NCBI GenBank assembly: GCA_023518375.1
Contig: CP068450.1
Coordinates: 1,276,443 to 1,340,442, forward strand
Source of the DNA: Candidatus Hepatincola sp. Av
GTDB lineage: Bacteria; Pseudomonadota; Alphaproteobacteria; WRAU01; Hepatincolaceae
Reading direction: 5' to 3'
Length of the DNA stretch: 64,000 nucleotides
The notes beneath the pieces are model-generated. The model was given only the letters and a program-made list of their open reading frames with translations. It ran no database searches and was not told the DNA's origin. Positions within the stretch are counted from its first letter, which is position 1. Every line of letters starts with the position of its first letter. The position numbers and the translations under genes were made by a program. Positions 1 to 9,859 of the stretch are shown here, piece after piece.

Positions 1-1114
1 GACGTTAACGGCGGCGATAACTAGAGTGATGTCGGAGCAAGGAGGAGGAGAGGCTACGGCATTTGACGAGATAGATAAGGCACCTGAGGAGAAGGCGAGA
101 GGAATAACGATAAGTGCATCACACGTTGAGTATGAGACAGAGAAGAGGCACTATGCGCACGTAGACTGTCCAGGTCATGCTGACTATGTAAAGAACATGA
201 TAACAGGAGCGGCACAGATGGACGGGGCGATATTAGTAGTATCAGCGAACGATGGTCCGATGCCACAGACGAGGGAGCATATATTATTAGCGAAGCAGGT
301 GGGAGTACCGGCGATAGTAGTGTTTATGAATAAGGTAGACATGGTAGACGATGAGGAGTTGTTGGATTTAGTGGAAGTGGAGATAAGAGACTTATTAAGT
401 TCATATGATTTTCCAGGAGAGGAGATACCGGTAATAAGAGGGAGTGCATTAGCGGGATTAGAAGGAAAGAATGAAGAGATAGGGAAGGAAGCGATCAAGA
501 AGCTAATGGAAGCGGTAGATAATTATATCCCACAACCAGTAAGGCCAGTAGACAAAGAGTTTTTAATGCCGATAGAGGATGTGTTTTCAATATCAGGAAG
601 GGGAACGGTAGTAACTGGAAGGATAGAGAGTGGAATAGTGAAGGTAGGAGAGGAGATAGAGATAGTAGGATTGAAGGAGACGCAGAAGACGACATGTACA
701 GGAGTAGAGATGTTCCGTAAGTTGTTAGATGAAGGAGAAGCGGGAGATAATGTAGGAATACTGTTAAGAGGAACGAAGAGAGAGGAAGTGGAGAGAGGTC
801 AGGTGTTAGCGAAGCCGGGGAGCGTAGTAGCACATACGAAGTTTGAGTGTGAAGCGTACATATTGACGAAGGAAGAAGGTGGAAGACATACACCATTTTT
901 CAAGAATTATAGACCACAATTTTATTTTCGGACAACGGACGTAACAGGGACAGTAACATTACCGAAGGAAGTAGAGATGGTAATGCCGGGAGATAATGTG
1001 AAGTTTGAAGTAGAGTTAATAGTACCGGTAGCGATGTCAGAGCAACTAAGGTTTGCAATCCGAGAAGGAGGAAGGACAGTAGGAGCAGGTATTATCTCTA
1101 AAATTATTAAGTAA
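1..1114 (+). CDS. tuf: Elongation factor Tu, 5' end cut by window
   Basis: EF-Tu is the GTPase that delivers aminoacyl-tRNA to the ribosomal A site. The reading frame is open from base 2 and continues upstream of the window: the codons before the first internal ATG (26) encode TLTAAITRV, which follows the P-loop in EF-Tu. About 25 N-terminal residues, including GHVDHGKT, are therefore missing. Visible are the switch I motif RGITI, G3 DCPGH, G4 NKVD, G5 SAL and the C-terminal barrels ending at GIISKIIK. The gene lies 18 bp before rpsJ, as in other alphaproteobacteria. Codon use differs strongly from all neighbours: 22 of 24 Lys codons are AAG, and Gly is mostly GGA, Glu often GAG and Ile mostly ATA. 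Only the last few codons return to local usage. The identity is certain. Confidence 0.98.
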   Translation, partial: TLTAAITRVMSEQGGGEATAFDEIDKAPEEKARGITISASHVEYETEKRHYAHVDCPGHADYVKNMITGAAQMDGAILVVSANDGPMPQTREHILLAKQVGVPAIVVFMNKVDMVDDEELLDLVEVEIRDLLSSYDFPGEEIPVIRGSALAGLEGKNEEIGKEAIKKLMEAVDNYIPQPVRPVDKEFLMPIEDVFSISGRGTVVTGRIESGIVKVGEEIEIVGLKETQKTTCTGVEMFRKLLDEGEAGDNVGILLRGTKREEVERGQVLAKPGSVVAHTKFECEAYILTKEEGGRHTPFFKNYRPQFYFRTTDVTGTVTLPKEVEMVMPGDNVKFEVELIVPVAMSEQLRFAIREGGRTVGAGIISKIIK

Positions 1115-1132
1115 ATTAAAAAGAGGCTGATT

Positions 1133-1441
1133 GTGAAAAATCAAAATATTAGAATAAAACTAAAAGCATTTGAACATCATTTACTGGATACTTCAGTAAA
1201 AGAAATTATTTCAGCGTCAAAACGTACTGGAGCAAAGGTTGTAGGTCCTATTCCTTTGCCAACTAAAATTAGTAGATACACAGTTTTACGTTCTCCTCAT
1301 GTGAATAAAAAATCTCGTGAACAGTTTGAAATAAGAATGCACAAAAGACTATTAGATATTAAAGAACCTACTCCACAAACTGTTGATGCTTTAATGAAGT
1401 TAGAATTATCTTCTGGTGTTGATGTGGAAATAAAACTTTAG
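1133..1441 (+). CDS. rpsJ: 30S ribosomal protein S10
   Basis: S10 is a protein of the 30S head and, as NusE, a partner of NusB in transcription antitermination. The 102-residue product matches the family in length and carries the typical N-terminal [14 protein letters not shown] and the loop [20 protein letters not shown]. It starts with GTG preceded by AGAGG; no ATG is available near the conserved N-terminus. It is the first gene of the S10 cluster directly after tuf. AAA dominates its Lys codons (11 of 13), in contrast with tuf immediately upstream. Confidence 0.97.
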   Translation: MKNQNIRIKLKAFEHHLLDTSVKEIISASKRTGAKVVGPIPLPTKISRYTVLRSPHVNKKSREQFEIRMHKRLLDIKEPTPQTVDALMKLELSSGVDVEIKL

Positions 1442-1453
1442 GAGTATAATGAA

Positions 1454-2128
1454 ATGAGAACAGGTTTGATAGCCGAAAAAATTGGTATGTCTCGTATTTA
1501 TAATGAAAAAGGAGTATTTATACCTGTAACCATCTTGCAAGTTAAAGATTGCAAAATTGTTGGCCATAAAACTACTCACAAAGATGGTTATAATGCTTTA
1601 CAAGTAGGATTTGGTAAAATTAAAGTAAAAAATGCTAAAAAACCTTTACTAGGATTCTTTAAAAAAATAGCTTTAGAACCAACTAAAAAGATTATGGAAT
1701 TTCGCATCTCTGAAGAAAATTTTGTAGATGTGGGTAAGGAACTTAGTGTTGCTCATTTTGTTGCTGATCAATTTGTTGATATTTCAGGTGTAAATATTGG
1801 TAAAGGTTTTGCGGGAGTGATAAAGCGTCATAATTTTAGAAGTTTACGGGCTACCCATGGAGTATCATTAACTCATCGTTCACATGGTTCTACTGGTAAT
1901 AGGCAAGATCCAGGTAGAGTGTTTAAAGGTAAAAAAATGGCAGGACATATGGGTAATGTAAAAGTTACTACTCAAAATGCTAAAATTATTGCTATAGATG
2001 AATCAAAGCAATTAATAGTAGTAAAAGGTTCATTACCAGGTCATAAAGGTACATTGTTATCTATTTGTGATGCGGTGAAAAAGCAATTACCAAAGGATAT
2101 TCCTTTGCCTGCTGCAATTAAACAATAA
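1454..2128 (+). CDS. rplC: 50S ribosomal protein L3
   Basis: L3 is an early-assembly 23S rRNA-binding protein whose extension reaches toward the peptidyl-transferase centre. The N-terminus RTGLIAEKIGMSRIY and the central HGVSLTHRSHGSTGNRQDPGRVFKGKKMAGHMG region (residues about 136-168) are diagnostic. At 224 residues it has the usual bacterial length. It lies 12 bp after rpsJ and 11 bp before rplD in the same transcription unit. Confidence 0.97.
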   Translation: MRTGLIAEKIGMSRIYNEKGVFIPVTILQVKDCKIVGHKTTHKDGYNALQVGFGKIKVKNAKKPLLGFFKKIALEPTKKIMEFRISEENFVDVGKELSVAHFVADQFVDISGVNIGKGFAGVIKRHNFRSLRATHGVSLTHRSHGSTGNRQDPGRVFKGKKMAGHMGNVKVTTQNAKIIAIDESKQLIVVKGSLPGHKGTLLSICDAVKKQLPKDIPLPAAIKQ

Positions 2129-2139
2129 AGGTAATAAGT

Positions 2140-2769
2140 ATGAATATAGAAATTATAAATTTAGCAGGTGAGAAAGTAGGCAATATTGATCTTAATCAAG
2201 AGATCTTTGGTGTGAAAGTTCGCCCTGATATTATAGCTCGTGTAGTAAAGTGGCAATTAGCTAAAAGACGTGCAGGAACTCATAAAGTAAAAACAAGAGG
2301 TGAGGTTAAGCATACTACAGCTAAACCTTTTAAACAAAAAGGTACAGGTAGAGCTAGGCAAGGTATGAAAAGTGTTCCTAATATGAGAGGTGGTGGTATT
2401 GCCTTTGGTCCAGTAGTTAGATCTCATAGCCATAAATTACCTAAAAAGATTAGAGCCTTAGGTTTAAAAAGTATAGTTTCATCTAAATTAGCTGAAGGTA
2501 ATTTAATAATTATGAATGAATTAGTATTAAAATCTTATAAAACTAAAGATTTTATAAAGAATTTTGAAAAATTAGGATTAAAATCAGTACTATTTGTTGA
2601 TTCTTTAGAAAAAATAGATAATAATTTTAAAACAGCATTATCAAATATTATTAATCTTGATATTATTCCTCATAATGGATTAAATGTATATGATATTCTG
2701 AAACATGAAAAATTAATTTTAACTGAAGAAGCTATTAAAGGACTTGCGGAGCGTTTAAATGTTAAATAA
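2140..2769 (+). CDS. rplD: 50S ribosomal protein L4
   Basis: L4 lines the peptide exit tunnel through a long basic loop and binds domain I of 23S rRNA. The tunnel loop is recognisable at about residues 45-95 ([25 protein letters not shown], then a GGG and FGP stretch). Its 209 residues fit the family. In E. coli L4 autoregulates the S10 operon, but I see no leader structure in the 18 bp before rpsJ that would support this here. The 3' end overlaps rplW by 11 bp, suggesting translational coupling. Confidence 0.96.
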   Translation: MNIEIINLAGEKVGNIDLNQEIFGVKVRPDIIARVVKWQLAKRRAGTHKVKTRGEVKHTTAKPFKQKGTGRARQGMKSVPNMRGGGIAFGPVVRSHSHKLPKKIRALGLKSIVSSKLAEGNLIIMNELVLKSYKTKDFIKNFEKLGLKSVLFVDSLEKIDNNFKTALSNIINLDIIPHNGLNVYDILKHEKLILTEEAIKGLAERLNVK

Positions 2770-3058
2770 AGAAAGATTATATGAGGTTATTCGTAAACCA
2801 ATAATTACTGAAAAAGCTACAAAACTTTCTTCACAAAATAAGTTTGTTTTTATGGTGGCAGATTCTGCTACTAAAGCAGAAATCAAAGCCTCTTTGGAAT
2901 TCTTATTTAAAGTGAAAGTGCAAGCCGTAAATACTTTACGAGTAAAAGGTAAAGAAAAAACCTTTAAAGGTAAAGTTGGGAAAAGATCAGGTATGAAAAA
3001 AGCTATTGTTACTTTAGCAGAAGGGCAAGTAATAGATATGGATTCAGGAGTTATATAA
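2759..3058 (+). CDS. rplW: 50S ribosomal protein L23
   Basis: L23 sits at the tunnel exit and forms the docking site for trigger factor and SRP. The 99-residue protein shows the family pattern [15 protein letters not shown] near the N-terminus and the basic segment around [24 protein letters not shown]. The start overlaps the end of rplD by 11 bp, and rplB follows 3 bp after the stop, so this is a tightly packed operon member. Confidence 0.95.
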   Translation: MLNKERLYEVIRKPIITEKATKLSSQNKFVFMVADSATKAEIKASLEFLFKVKVQAVNTLRVKGKEKTFKGKVGKRSGMKKAIVTLAEGQVIDMDSGVI

Positions 3059-3061
3059 AAA

Positions 3062-3889
3062 ATGGCATTAAAAAAATACAATCCAGTTACTCCGGGGCAA
3101 AGAGGTCTTGTTTTAGTAAGTAAAAAAGATCTATGGAAAGGAAAAGCAGAAAAAAGTTTAACAATTGGTTTGAAGAAAACTGGTGGCAGAAATAATACAG
3201 GTCGTATTACTGTAAGGCATATTGGTGGCGGTCATAAGCAAAAATATCGCCTTGTAGACTTTAAAAGAGCTAAACTTAATGTGGAAGCTCAGGTAGAAAG
3301 GTTAGAATACGATCCAAATAGAACAGCTTTTATTGCTTTAATAAAATATACAGATGGTGAATTATCTTATGTTTTAGCTCCTAATGGTTTAAAAGAAGGT
3401 GATAAAATAACTAGTGGTGATAGTGCTGATATTAAAGTTGGTAATGCTTTACCACTCATTAATATACCTGTTGGAACAATTATTCATAATGTAGAATTAA
3501 AACCTGGTAAAGGTGGTCAAATTGCTCGTTCAGCAGGAGCTTATGTCCAATTAGTAGGCAAGGATAGAGGTTATGCTCAAATAAAATTAACTTCTGGTGA
3601 ATTACGTTTAATTAATTCTCATTGTATGGCAACAATTGGTGTAGTATCTAATCTAGATCATCGTAATGAAAATTTAGGTAAAGCTGGTAGAAAAAGATGG
3701 ATGGGAGTCCGCCCAACTGTAAGGGGAACAGCTATGAATCCGATAGATCACCCTCATGGTGGTGGTGAAGGTAAAACATCAGGGGGTAGACACCCAGTAA
3801 CGCCTTGGGGTAAGCCAACTAAAGGAAAAACTACACGCTCAAATAAAAGAACTGATAAGTTTATTGTTCGTCGTCGTTCTAAAAAATAA
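3062..3889 (+). CDS. rplB: 50S ribosomal protein L2
   Basis: L2 is a core 23S-binding protein needed for subunit association and peptidyl-transferase activity. The 275-residue product has the [22 protein letters not shown] segment (about residues 40-61) and the functionally important C-terminal [23 protein letters not shown] loop with its conserved His. It starts 3 bp after rplW. Gly codons are predominantly GGT, the local norm, and serve as a useful contrast to tuf. Confidence 0.98.
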   Translation: MALKKYNPVTPGQRGLVLVSKKDLWKGKAEKSLTIGLKKTGGRNNTGRITVRHIGGGHKQKYRLVDFKRAKLNVEAQVERLEYDPNRTAFIALIKYTDGELSYVLAPNGLKEGDKITSGDSADIKVGNALPLINIPVGTIIHNVELKPGKGGQIARSAGAYVQLVGKDRGYAQIKLTSGELRLINSHCMATIGVVSNLDHRNENLGKAGRKRWMGVRPTVRGTAMNPIDHPHGGGEGKTSGGRHPVTPWGKPTKGKTTRSNKRTDKFIVRRRSKK

Positions 3890-3907
3890 AAAGGTAAGGA
3901 GAAATAA

Positions 3908-4186
3908 GTGGCACGTTCTTTAAAAAAAGGTCCTTTTGTAGAAGGTTATTTGTTAGAAAAAGCAAAAAAAGCATCTGCTGAAAAAAGGAATGATATTATT
4001 AAAATTTGGTCTAGAAGATCTACTATTATACCTCCTTTCGTGGGGTTAACTTTTGGGGTACATAATGGTAAAAAATTTATTCCTGTTTATGTAACAGAAG
4101 ATATGGTAGGGCAAAAATTTGGTGAATATTCTCCAACACGTACTTATTACGGGCATGGAGCCGATAAGAAAGCTAAGAGGAAATAA
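3908..4186 (+). CDS. rpsS: 30S ribosomal protein S19
   Basis: S19 is a 30S head protein that contacts S13 and the A-site tRNA region. The 92-residue sequence begins [18 protein letters not shown] and contains [32 protein letters not shown], both diagnostic. The start is GTG preceded by AAGGAG at 3896-3901, and no in-frame ATG fits the conserved N-terminus. It lies between rplB and rplV. Confidence 0.97.
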   Translation: MARSLKKGPFVEGYLLEKAKKASAEKRNDIIKIWSRRSTIIPPFVGLTFGVHNGKKFIPVYVTEDMVGQKFGEYSPTRTYYGHGADKKAKRK

Positions 4187-4189
4187 GTA

Positions 4190-4549
4190 ATGGCAACACA
4201 AGCTAAAGAAGCAAAATCTATTGCAAAGAATATTAGAGTAAGTCCTTTTAAATTAAATTTAGTAGCAAAATCTATTAGAGGTTTAGAAGTACAACATGCG
4301 TTAAATGAATTAACATACTCTAATAAAGCTATAGCCCTTGATGTAAAAAAAACATTGATGTCGGCTATTGCAAATGCTCAGAATAACCATAATATGGATG
4401 TTGATCGTCTTTATGTGAAATTTGCACATGTAGGAAAAGCAGTAGTTATGAAAAGATTTCATGCCAGAGCAAAAGGTAGAGGGGTGAGAATTTTAAAACC
4501 TTTTAGCCATTTATATATAGTAGTATCTGAAAAAGAGGATAAAGCATAA
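4190..4549 (+). CDS. rplV: 50S ribosomal protein L22
   Basis: L22 contributes an extended beta-hairpin to the exit tunnel and is a site of macrolide-resistance changes in other bacteria. The 119-residue protein has the [17 protein letters not shown] start and the tunnel hairpin around [25 protein letters not shown] (about residues 87-111). Its stop codon overlaps the rpsC start by one base. Confidence 0.96.
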   Translation: MATQAKEAKSIAKNIRVSPFKLNLVAKSIRGLEVQHALNELTYSNKAIALDVKKTLMSAIANAQNNHNMDVDRLYVKFAHVGKAVVMKRFHARAKGRGVRILKPFSHLYIVVSEKEDKA

Positions 4550-5217
4550 TGGGACAAAAAATTAATCCAATTGGTTTACGGTTAAAAATCAATCGCACTT
4601 GGGATTCTACATGGTATGCCGATAAAAACTTTGCAAAATTTTTACATGAAGATTTAAAAATTAAATCCTATATTAATTCTAAAGTAAAAGATGCAGGTAT
4701 TTCTAAAATTCTAATTGAAAGATCTTCTTCTAAAAGAGTTACAGTAAATATTCATGTGGCAAAACCAGGAGTTATTATTGGTAAAAAAAGAAGTGAAATA
4801 GATAATTTAAGAAAATACTTGTCTAATTTAATAGATTCTGATATAAAATTTAATGTTATTGAGGTTAGAAAGCCTGAATTAGATGCACAATTAGTAGCAA
4901 CAAATATTGCTAACCAATTAGAAAAAAGGGTTTCATTTAGAAGAGCCATGAAAAAGGCAGTTCAAAATGCCTTAAAAATGGGTGCTGAAGGTATCCGAGT
5001 TAATTGTAGTGGACGTTTAGGTGGTGCTGAAATTGCTAGAATGGAATGGTACCGTGAAGGTCGGGTACCTTTACATACCCTAAGGGCAGATATAGATTAT
5101 GCTGAAGCAACAGCTGCTACTACTTATGGTAATTGTGGCATTAAAGTGTGGATATTTAAAGGCGAAGTGTTAGATAAAAGTTATTTGTATAATAAAAATA
5201 AAACTACTCATAAATAG
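4549..5217 (+). CDS. rpsC: 30S ribosomal protein S3
   Basis: S3 lines the mRNA entry tunnel and contributes to helicase activity of the ribosome. It opens [24 protein letters not shown], has a KH domain with the [18 protein letters not shown] loop (about residues 75-92), and the C-terminal S3 domain with [36 protein letters not shown]. Its length of 222 residues is usual. It starts on the last base of the rplV stop codon. Confidence 0.97.
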   Translation: MGQKINPIGLRLKINRTWDSTWYADKNFAKFLHEDLKIKSYINSKVKDAGISKILIERSSSKRVTVNIHVAKPGVIIGKKRSEIDNLRKYLSNLIDSDIKFNVIEVRKPELDAQLVATNIANQLEKRVSFRRAMKKAVQNALKMGAEGIRVNCSGRLGGAEIARMEWYREGRVPLHTLRADIDYAEATAATTYGNCGIKVWIFKGEVLDKSYLYNKNKTTHK

Positions 5218-5231
5218 AGGTATAAGGTAGA

Positions 5232-5645
5232 ATGTTAAGTCCAGCAAAAACAAAATATAGAAAAGCACATAAAGGTAGGATTCATGGTATAGCCACGAAA
5301 GGTGCTACTCTTAGCTTTGGTGAGTATGGTTTAAAAGCGTTAAATCCTGAACGAATAACTGCTAGGCAAATAGAAGCTGCAAGACGTGCTATTACAAGGC
5401 ATATGAAAAGGGCAGGTAAGGTGTGGATAAGAATTTTCCCAGATGTTCCTGTATCTAAAAAACCAGCCGAGGTAAGGCAGGGTAAAGGTAAAGGTTCTGT
5501 AGAATTTTGGGCTTGTAGAGTTAAGCCAGGTAGAATTTTATTTGAAGTAACTGGAGTATCTGAAGAAATTGCTCGCAGGGCTTTTGAATTAGGGGCAGCT
5601 AAATTGCCAATTACTACTAAATTTGTTAGTAGAATATCGGAATAA
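5232..5645 (+). CDS. rplP: 50S ribosomal protein L16
   Basis: L16 binds near the A site at the base of the central protuberance and helps accommodate tRNA. The 137-residue product starts [24 protein letters not shown] and shows [27 protein letters not shown] and [29 protein letters not shown] blocks. It is preceded by AGAGGTATAAGGT and placed between rpsC and rpmC, the standard order. Confidence 0.97.
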   Translation: MLSPAKTKYRKAHKGRIHGIATKGATLSFGEYGLKALNPERITARQIEAARRAITRHMKRAGKVWIRIFPDVPVSKKPAEVRQGKGKGSVEFWACRVKPGRILFEVTGVSEEIARRAFELGAAKLPITTKFVSRISE

Positions 5646-5662
5646 TAGAGGAATTAATTTTT

Positions 5663-5863
5663 ATGAAAAATGTTAGCTTACAAAATAAAACAATAGCTGA
5701 ATTAAACGAAGAATTAATGAAGAATAGAAAAGAATTATTTAATCTACGCTTTCAAAAAACTGTGGGTCAATTGGAAAACAGTGCTAGAATAAGAACAGTT
5801 CGTAGAAATATAGCAAGAGTTAAAACTTTTTTAACTGAAAAAAGTGTGGCTGAAAAAAATTAG
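5663..5863 (+). CDS. rpmC: 50S ribosomal protein L29
   Basis: L29 is a small helical protein next to L23 at the tunnel exit. The 66 residues are rich in Lys, Glu and Asn and contain the family signature NLRFQKTVGQLENSARIRTVRRNIARVKTFL (about residues 27-57). Order rplP-rpmC-rpsQ is canonical, and the gene ends 9 bp before rpsQ. Confidence 0.94.
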   Translation: MKNVSLQNKTIAELNEELMKNRKELFNLRFQKTVGQLENSARIRTVRRNIARVKTFLTEKSVAEKN

Positions 5864-5872
5864 GAGTATTAT

Positions 5873-6106
5873 ATGCCAAAAAGAGTATTAGAAGGTATAG
5901 TTGTTAGCAACAAAATGGAAAAAACCGTTGTGGTTAGAGTGGAAAGGCAAGTACAACATCCTTTATATAAAAAAATAATAAAAAAATCTAAAAAATACTT
6001 GGCTCATGATGAAAGTAATAGTATTGAAGAAGGAACACAAGTAAAAATTTTAGAATCTAAGCCTTATTCTAAAAGAAAAAAATGGGAAGTAATAGTAAAT
6101 AATTAG
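5873..6106 (+). CDS. rpsQ: 30S ribosomal protein S17
   Basis: S17 is a primary 16S-binding OB-fold protein of the 30S body. The 77-residue product starts [35 protein letters not shown], the conserved core, and continues with [35 protein letters not shown] Shine-Dalgarno lies 7 bp upstream. Confidence 0.96.
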   Translation: MPKRVLEGIVVSNKMEKTVVVRVERQVQHPLYKKIIKKSKKYLAHDESNSIEEGTQVKILESKPYSKRKKWEVIVNN

Positions 6107-6113
6107 GTGATGT

Positions 6114-6482
6114 ATGATACAGCAAGAAACAAGATTAAATGTAGCTGATAATTCTGGAGCAAAATCAGTCCAGTGTATTAAGGTGTTGGGTGGAAGTAAA
6201 AAAAGAGTTGCTTCTGTAGGAGATACTATTGTTGTTAGCGTAAAAGAGGCTATACCAAATGGTCGTGTAAAAAAGGGTGATGTTCTAAAAGCTGTTATTG
6301 TGAGAACAGCCTTTGATATCAATCGGGAAGATGGTTCAACTATAAGGTTTGATAATAACTCTGCTGTGCTAATTAACAATCAGGGTGAGCCAATAGGTAC
6401 AAGGATTTTTGGTCCTGTTACTCGTGAATTAAGAGCAAAAAATTTTATGAAAATAATTTCATTAGCACCTGAGGTTTTATAA
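6114..6482 (+). CDS. rplN: 50S ribosomal protein L14
   Basis: L14 is a conserved protein at the subunit interface and the target of the RsfS silencing factor. The 122-residue sequence begins [28 protein letters not shown] and ends [12 protein letters not shown], both highly conserved. It opens the spc part of the cluster and overlaps the rplX start codon by one base. Confidence 0.97.
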   Translation: MIQQETRLNVADNSGAKSVQCIKVLGGSKKRVASVGDTIVVSVKEAIPNGRVKKGDVLKAVIVRTAFDINREDGSTIRFDNNSAVLINNQGEPIGTRIFGPVTRELRAKNFMKIISLAPEVL

Positions 6483-6799
6483 TGATAATAAAATGTAAAT
6501 TAAAAAAAGGCGATAATATTATAGTTGTTGCTGGTAAAGATAAAGGAAAAAAAGGTGAAATTTTATCTGTTTATCCTAAAAAGCAAAAAATTTTAATTAA
6601 GGGTATTAATGTTGTAAAAAAACATCAGAAACCATCAGCAAATAATGCTGGAGGCGTTGTAGAAAAAGAGTTACCCATAGCTATTTCTAATGTAGCATAC
6701 TTTGATATTCAAAACTCTAAACCAACAAAAGTTGGTTATAAGGTTGACAATGGTAAAAAGGTAAGATATTGTAAATCTTCAGGTACAATTATAGATTAA
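6482..6799 (+). CDS. rplX: 50S ribosomal protein L24
   Basis: L24 is an assembly-initiating protein with a KOW motif that binds the 5' domain of 23S rRNA. The KOW region [25 protein letters not shown] (about residues 8-32) is clear, followed by [26 protein letters not shown]. The 105-residue length is normal. The next gene follows after a relatively long 35-bp gap with a good purine-rich ribosome site. Confidence 0.95.
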   Translation: MIIKCKLKKGDNIIVVAGKDKGKKGEILSVYPKKQKILIKGINVVKKHQKPSANNAGGVVEKELPIAISNVAYFDIQNSKPTKVGYKVDNGKKVRYCKSSGTIID

Positions 6800-6834
6800 T
6801 AAATAAAAAGCAAGGAATAAAGAAAGAGAAAAAG

Positions 6835-7374
6835 ATGACACGTTTGTTACAACATTATAAAGACATAGCTGTGCCTAATTTAATTAAAGAGTTTAAGTAC
6901 AAAAATGTAATGCAAGTACCAAAATTAGAGAAGATTACTATTAATATAGGGGTTGGAGAAGCAGCTTTAGATAAAAAAAAGATAGAATTACCGGCTCAAG
7001 AATTAGGTTTAATTGCTGGGCAAAAGGCTATTATATGTTTATCTAAAAAAGCAATTGCAGGTTTTAAATTAAGAGAAAATATGCCAATAGGCTGTAAAGT
7101 AACTTTAAGGAAGTCAAGAATGTATGAATTTTTGGATAGATTTGTAAATGTTGCATTACCTCGCGTAAGAGACTTTAGAGGGCTTTCTAATAAAGGTTTT
7201 GATGGTCATGGTAATTATTCTCTTGGGATTAAGGAACAAATAATTTTTCCTGAGGTGGATTATAATAAAATTGATAAAATTAGAGGTATGAATATTACTT
7301 TTTGTACAACCGCTAATAAAGATGAAGAAGCAAAATTTTTATTAAAGGAATTTTACTTACCTTTTGTAAAATAA
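6835..7374 (+). CDS. rplE: 50S ribosomal protein L5
   Basis: L5 belongs to the central protuberance, binds 5S rRNA and touches P-site tRNA. The 179-residue product has [40 protein letters not shown] at the start and the [46 protein letters not shown] block (about residues 97-142), which are diagnostic. Standard position between rplX and rpsN. Confidence 0.98.
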   Translation: MTRLLQHYKDIAVPNLIKEFKYKNVMQVPKLEKITINIGVGEAALDKKKIELPAQELGLIAGQKAIICLSKKAIAGFKLRENMPIGCKVTLRKSRMYEFLDRFVNVALPRVRDFRGLSNKGFDGHGNYSLGIKEQIIFPEVDYNKIDKIRGMNITFCTTANKDEEAKFLLKEFYLPFVK

Positions 7375-7385
7375 TAGGAGAATAT

Positions 7386-7691
7386 ATGTCTAAAGCTAGT
7401 GCTATTGAAAGAAATAAAAAAAGAAAACAACTAATACAAAAATTTGCAAAGAAAAGAGCATCATTAAAACAGAAAGCTAATGATAACTCATTAACGCCAG
7501 AGGAAAATTTTCAGGCTCGCTTGGATTTAGCTAAATTACCAAAAAATTCTTCACCTACTAGATACCGTTTAAGGTGTGAATTGACAGGTCGTCCAAGAGG
7601 GAATTATAGAAAATTTTTACTTTGTAGACATAAATTCCGTGAACTTGCTTCAAAAGGGCAAATTCCGGGTGTAATTAAAGCTAGTTGGTAG
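7386..7691 (+). CDS. rpsN: 30S ribosomal protein S14 (long, zinc-free type)
   Basis: S14 is a 30S head protein. At 101 residues it is the long form that lacks paired zinc-binding CxxC motifs; the C-terminal half [22 protein letters not shown] and the end [11 protein letters not shown] are conserved. The N-terminal half is very basic. A GGAG sequence lies 8 bp before the ATG. The zinc-free form is the usual one in alphaproteobacteria. Confidence 0.96.
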   Translation: MSKASAIERNKKRKQLIQKFAKKRASLKQKANDNSLTPEENFQARLDLAKLPKNSSPTRYRLRCELTGRPRGNYRKFLLCRHKFRELASKGQIPGVIKASW

Positions 7692-7698
7692 GTGCTAT

Positions 7699-8094
7699 AT
7701 GAATGTTGATACAATAAGTGATTCTCTCACAAGAATAAGAAATGGCTTAATGGCTAAAAAACAAGAAATTGAAGTATTATGTTCAAAAGAAGTAATAGGA
7801 GTTTTAGATGTTTTAAAAACTGAAGGCTATATAGAATCTTATGAAGTTTTTGATGTGAGAAAAGGTATAAAAAAAATTAAAATTGGTTTAAAGTATTTTA
7901 GAAATGAACCAACTATTAAAGAAATTAAAAGATTATCAAAGCCTAGTCGTAGATTATATAGTTCATCTAGTAATTTACCAATAGTGTATAATGGATTAGG
8001 TATTTCTATTTTATCTACCTCGCAAGGTATAATGTCTAATATAGAAGCCAAAAAAAGAAATATTGGTGGTGAAGTACTGTGTTCAGTATTTTAA
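7699..8094 (+). CDS. rpsH: 30S ribosomal protein S8
   Basis: S8 binds the central domain of 16S rRNA and, in E. coli, represses the spc operon. The 131-residue protein begins VDTISDSLTRIRNGLMAKK and ends with the conserved ISILSTSQGIMSNIEAKKRNIGGEVLCSVF. Between them it is more Lys/Ile-rich and divergent than usual, in line with the low-GC genome. It is placed between rpsN and rplF. Confidence 0.96.
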   Translation: MNVDTISDSLTRIRNGLMAKKQEIEVLCSKEVIGVLDVLKTEGYIESYEVFDVRKGIKKIKIGLKYFRNEPTIKEIKRLSKPSRRLYSSSSNLPIVYNGLGISILSTSQGIMSNIEAKKRNIGGEVLCSVF

Positions 8095-8110
8095 TTAAAG
8101 GGTTAAAGTA

Positions 8111-8644
8111 ATGTCAAGAGTTGGAAAATATCCAGTTACAATAAAAAATAATGTTGAGGTTTCTTTAGATAACTCACAAATTAGTTTAAAAGGTACAAAA
8201 GGAACAGTTGCATTAAATATATCATCTTATGTGAAAGTTGAAAAAATAGATAATGCAATTGTAGTAACTCCTATAAATAACACGTTATTTGCAAAAAAAA
8301 TGTGGGGTACAATGAGAGCACATATTAATAATATGATGACAGGCGTATCTGAAGGTTTTAAAATGAATCTTGAAATTCAAGGGGTAGGTTACAGAGCAAG
8401 CATTAAGGGTAGTAATTTAGTATTACAATTAGGTTTTAGCCATGATGTAATTGTTCCAATTCCTGATGATGTAAAAATCTCTTGCCCAGATCTAACTCAT
8501 ATTAATATTGAAGGGATTAGTAAGCAACGTGTAGGACAAGTAGCTGCTAAGATAAGAGCTTTTAAGAAACCTGAACCATATAAAGGTAAGGGCATTAGAT
8601 ATGTAAATGAAGTGGTTTTACGTAAAGAAGGTAAGAAGAAATAA
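8111..8644 (+). CDS. rplF: 50S ribosomal protein L6
   Basis: L6 lies near the GTPase-associated centre. The 177-residue protein has two L6 repeats, with N-terminal [21 protein letters not shown] and C-terminal [38 protein letters not shown]. The stop codon TAA ends just before the rplR ATG at 8646, which is the reason for choosing that start for rplR. Confidence 0.97.
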   Translation: MSRVGKYPVTIKNNVEVSLDNSQISLKGTKGTVALNISSYVKVEKIDNAIVVTPINNTLFAKKMWGTMRAHINNMMTGVSEGFKMNLEIQGVGYRASIKGSNLVLQLGFSHDVIVPIPDDVKISCPDLTHINIEGISKQRVGQVAAKIRAFKKPEPYKGKGIRYVNEVVLRKEGKKK

Positions 8645-8645
8645 T

Positions 8646-9023
8646 ATGCTAAGAAAAATAACAGATAAAGCTCAAAAAAAATATATAAGAAGAAGAAATA
8701 GAATACGTTTTCATTTGAAAAGAAACAATAGTAATAAACCTCGTTTAACTGTGTTTATATCTAATTGTCATATTTATGCACAAATCATTGATGATGCTAA
8801 GGGGCTAACTTTAGCTTCAGCCTCAACTGTAGATAAACAAATAAAAGGGACGTTAACAAAAACATCTAACAAAGATGCTGCCTCTGTAGTAGGTAAATTA
8901 ATTGCTGATAGATTATTAGCTAAAGGTTTAAAAGAGGTAGCTTTTGATAGAGGAGCCTCGTTATTTCATGGTAAAGTGAAAGCCTTAGCTGACGCTGCAC
9001 GAGAAAGTGGTTTAAAATTTTAA
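8646..9023 (+). CDS. rplR: 50S ribosomal protein L18
   Basis: L18 binds 5S rRNA and mediates its attachment to the large subunit. The product [21 protein letters not shown]... contains [21 protein letters not shown] and ends [17 protein letters not shown], typical of the family. An in-frame ATG exists at 8607 inside rplF, but the family N-terminus aligns with 8646 and a GAAGGTAAGAAG purine stretch precedes that start. The length is 125 residues. Confidence 0.96.
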   Translation: MLRKITDKAQKKYIRRRNRIRFHLKRNNSNKPRLTVFISNCHIYAQIIDDAKGLTLASASTVDKQIKGTLTKTSNKDAASVVGKLIADRLLAKGLKEVAFDRGASLFHGKVKALADAARESGLKF

Positions 9024-9037
9024 GGAACTAAATATAC

Positions 9038-9637
9038 ATGTTAGCACAAAATAAAAGAAAAAAAAGAGAAGTAAAAGAGAAATCAGATCTAATTGAAAAA
9101 TTAGTGCATGTTAATCGTGTTGCTAAGGTAGTAAAAGGAGGTAGAAGGTTTGCCTTTGCCGCCTTAGTAGTAGTTGGCGATGGTAAAGGAAAGATAGGTT
9201 TTGCTTCTTCTAAAGCTAAAGAAGTTCCAGATGCAGTATTTAAAGCGACTCAATTAGCTAGAAAAAGTATGATTCAAATTCCTTTAAAAGAAGGTAGAAC
9301 ATTGTATCATGATGTTGTAGCAAAATGCGGGTCAGGTAGAGTAATTATGAAATCTGCTAAACCTGGAACAGGGGTGATTGCTGGTGGTGCGATGCGAGCT
9401 ATTTTTGAAGCCTTAGGTATTCATGATGTAGTGGCTAAATCTTTAGGTAGTACTAATCCACACAATTTAATTAGAGCAACTTTACAAGGTTTATCTAGTT
9501 CTGTTTCACCAAAATTAATAGCTTTAAAAAGAGGTAAACAGATTCAAGATATATTTTTTAAGAAAGATGCTTTAGATGTATCAGAATCAGAAGAAAATAT
9601 TGAAGATACTAATGATGTTGCAACAATAACTGAATAA
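9038..9637 (+). CDS. rpsE: 30S ribosomal protein S5
   Basis: S5 acts at the mRNA entry site and the S4-S5 fidelity interface. The 199-residue product shows the double-stranded-RNA-binding-like N-domain [23 protein letters not shown] (about residues 20-42), [20 protein letters not shown] and the C-domain [43 protein letters not shown]. The C-terminal tail of about 25 residues is acidic ([12 protein letters not shown]) and longer than in E. coli. Confidence 0.97.
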   Translation: MLAQNKRKKREVKEKSDLIEKLVHVNRVAKVVKGGRRFAFAALVVVGDGKGKIGFASSKAKEVPDAVFKATQLARKSMIQIPLKEGRTLYHDVVAKCGSGRVIMKSAKPGTGVIAGGAMRAIFEALGIHDVVAKSLGSTNPHNLIRATLQGLSSSVSPKLIALKRGKQIQDIFFKKDALDVSESEENIEDTNDVATITE

Positions 9638-9659
9638 TGAAAAAATTGTGGAATCTCAA

Positions 9660-9836
9660 ATGAAAAAAACGTTAAAAGTAAAACAAATCAAAAGTGCAAT
9701 CAGGCGTCCTAAGGATCAAGAACAAACTCTAATTGGTTTAGGATTAAATAAATTGCATAAAGTAAAAGAATTAGAAGATACTCCATCAATAAGGGGCATG
9801 ATTAAAAAAGTAGCTCATTTAGTAGAAGTATTATAA
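9660..9836 (+). CDS. rpmD: 50S ribosomal protein L30
   Basis: L30 is a small non-essential large-subunit protein. The 58 residues [20 protein letters not shown]... with [36 protein letters not shown] match the family end to end. An upstream in-frame GTG at 9648 would add four residues, but the ATG at 9660 aligns with the usual L30 N-terminus. No strong Shine-Dalgarno is visible for either start. Confidence 0.92.
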   Translation: MKKTLKVKQIKSAIRRPKDQEQTLIGLGLNKLHKVKELEDTPSIRGMIKKVAHLVEVL

Positions 9837-9859
9837 AATTAGGTTAATAGGTTATTGTT

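Noticed and set aside
54..896. Long antisense reading frames across tuf
   Set aside because: They arise because the purine-rich third positions of tuf remove stop codons from the opposite strand. The predicted proteins are Ser/Leu/Pro-rich and match nothing recognisable, while the sense frame is an exact EF-Tu.
8607..8645. Earlier ATG for L18 inside rplF
   Set aside because: The added residues are not part of the conserved L18 N-terminus, and the ATG at 8646 lies directly after the rplF stop with a purine-rich ribosome site.
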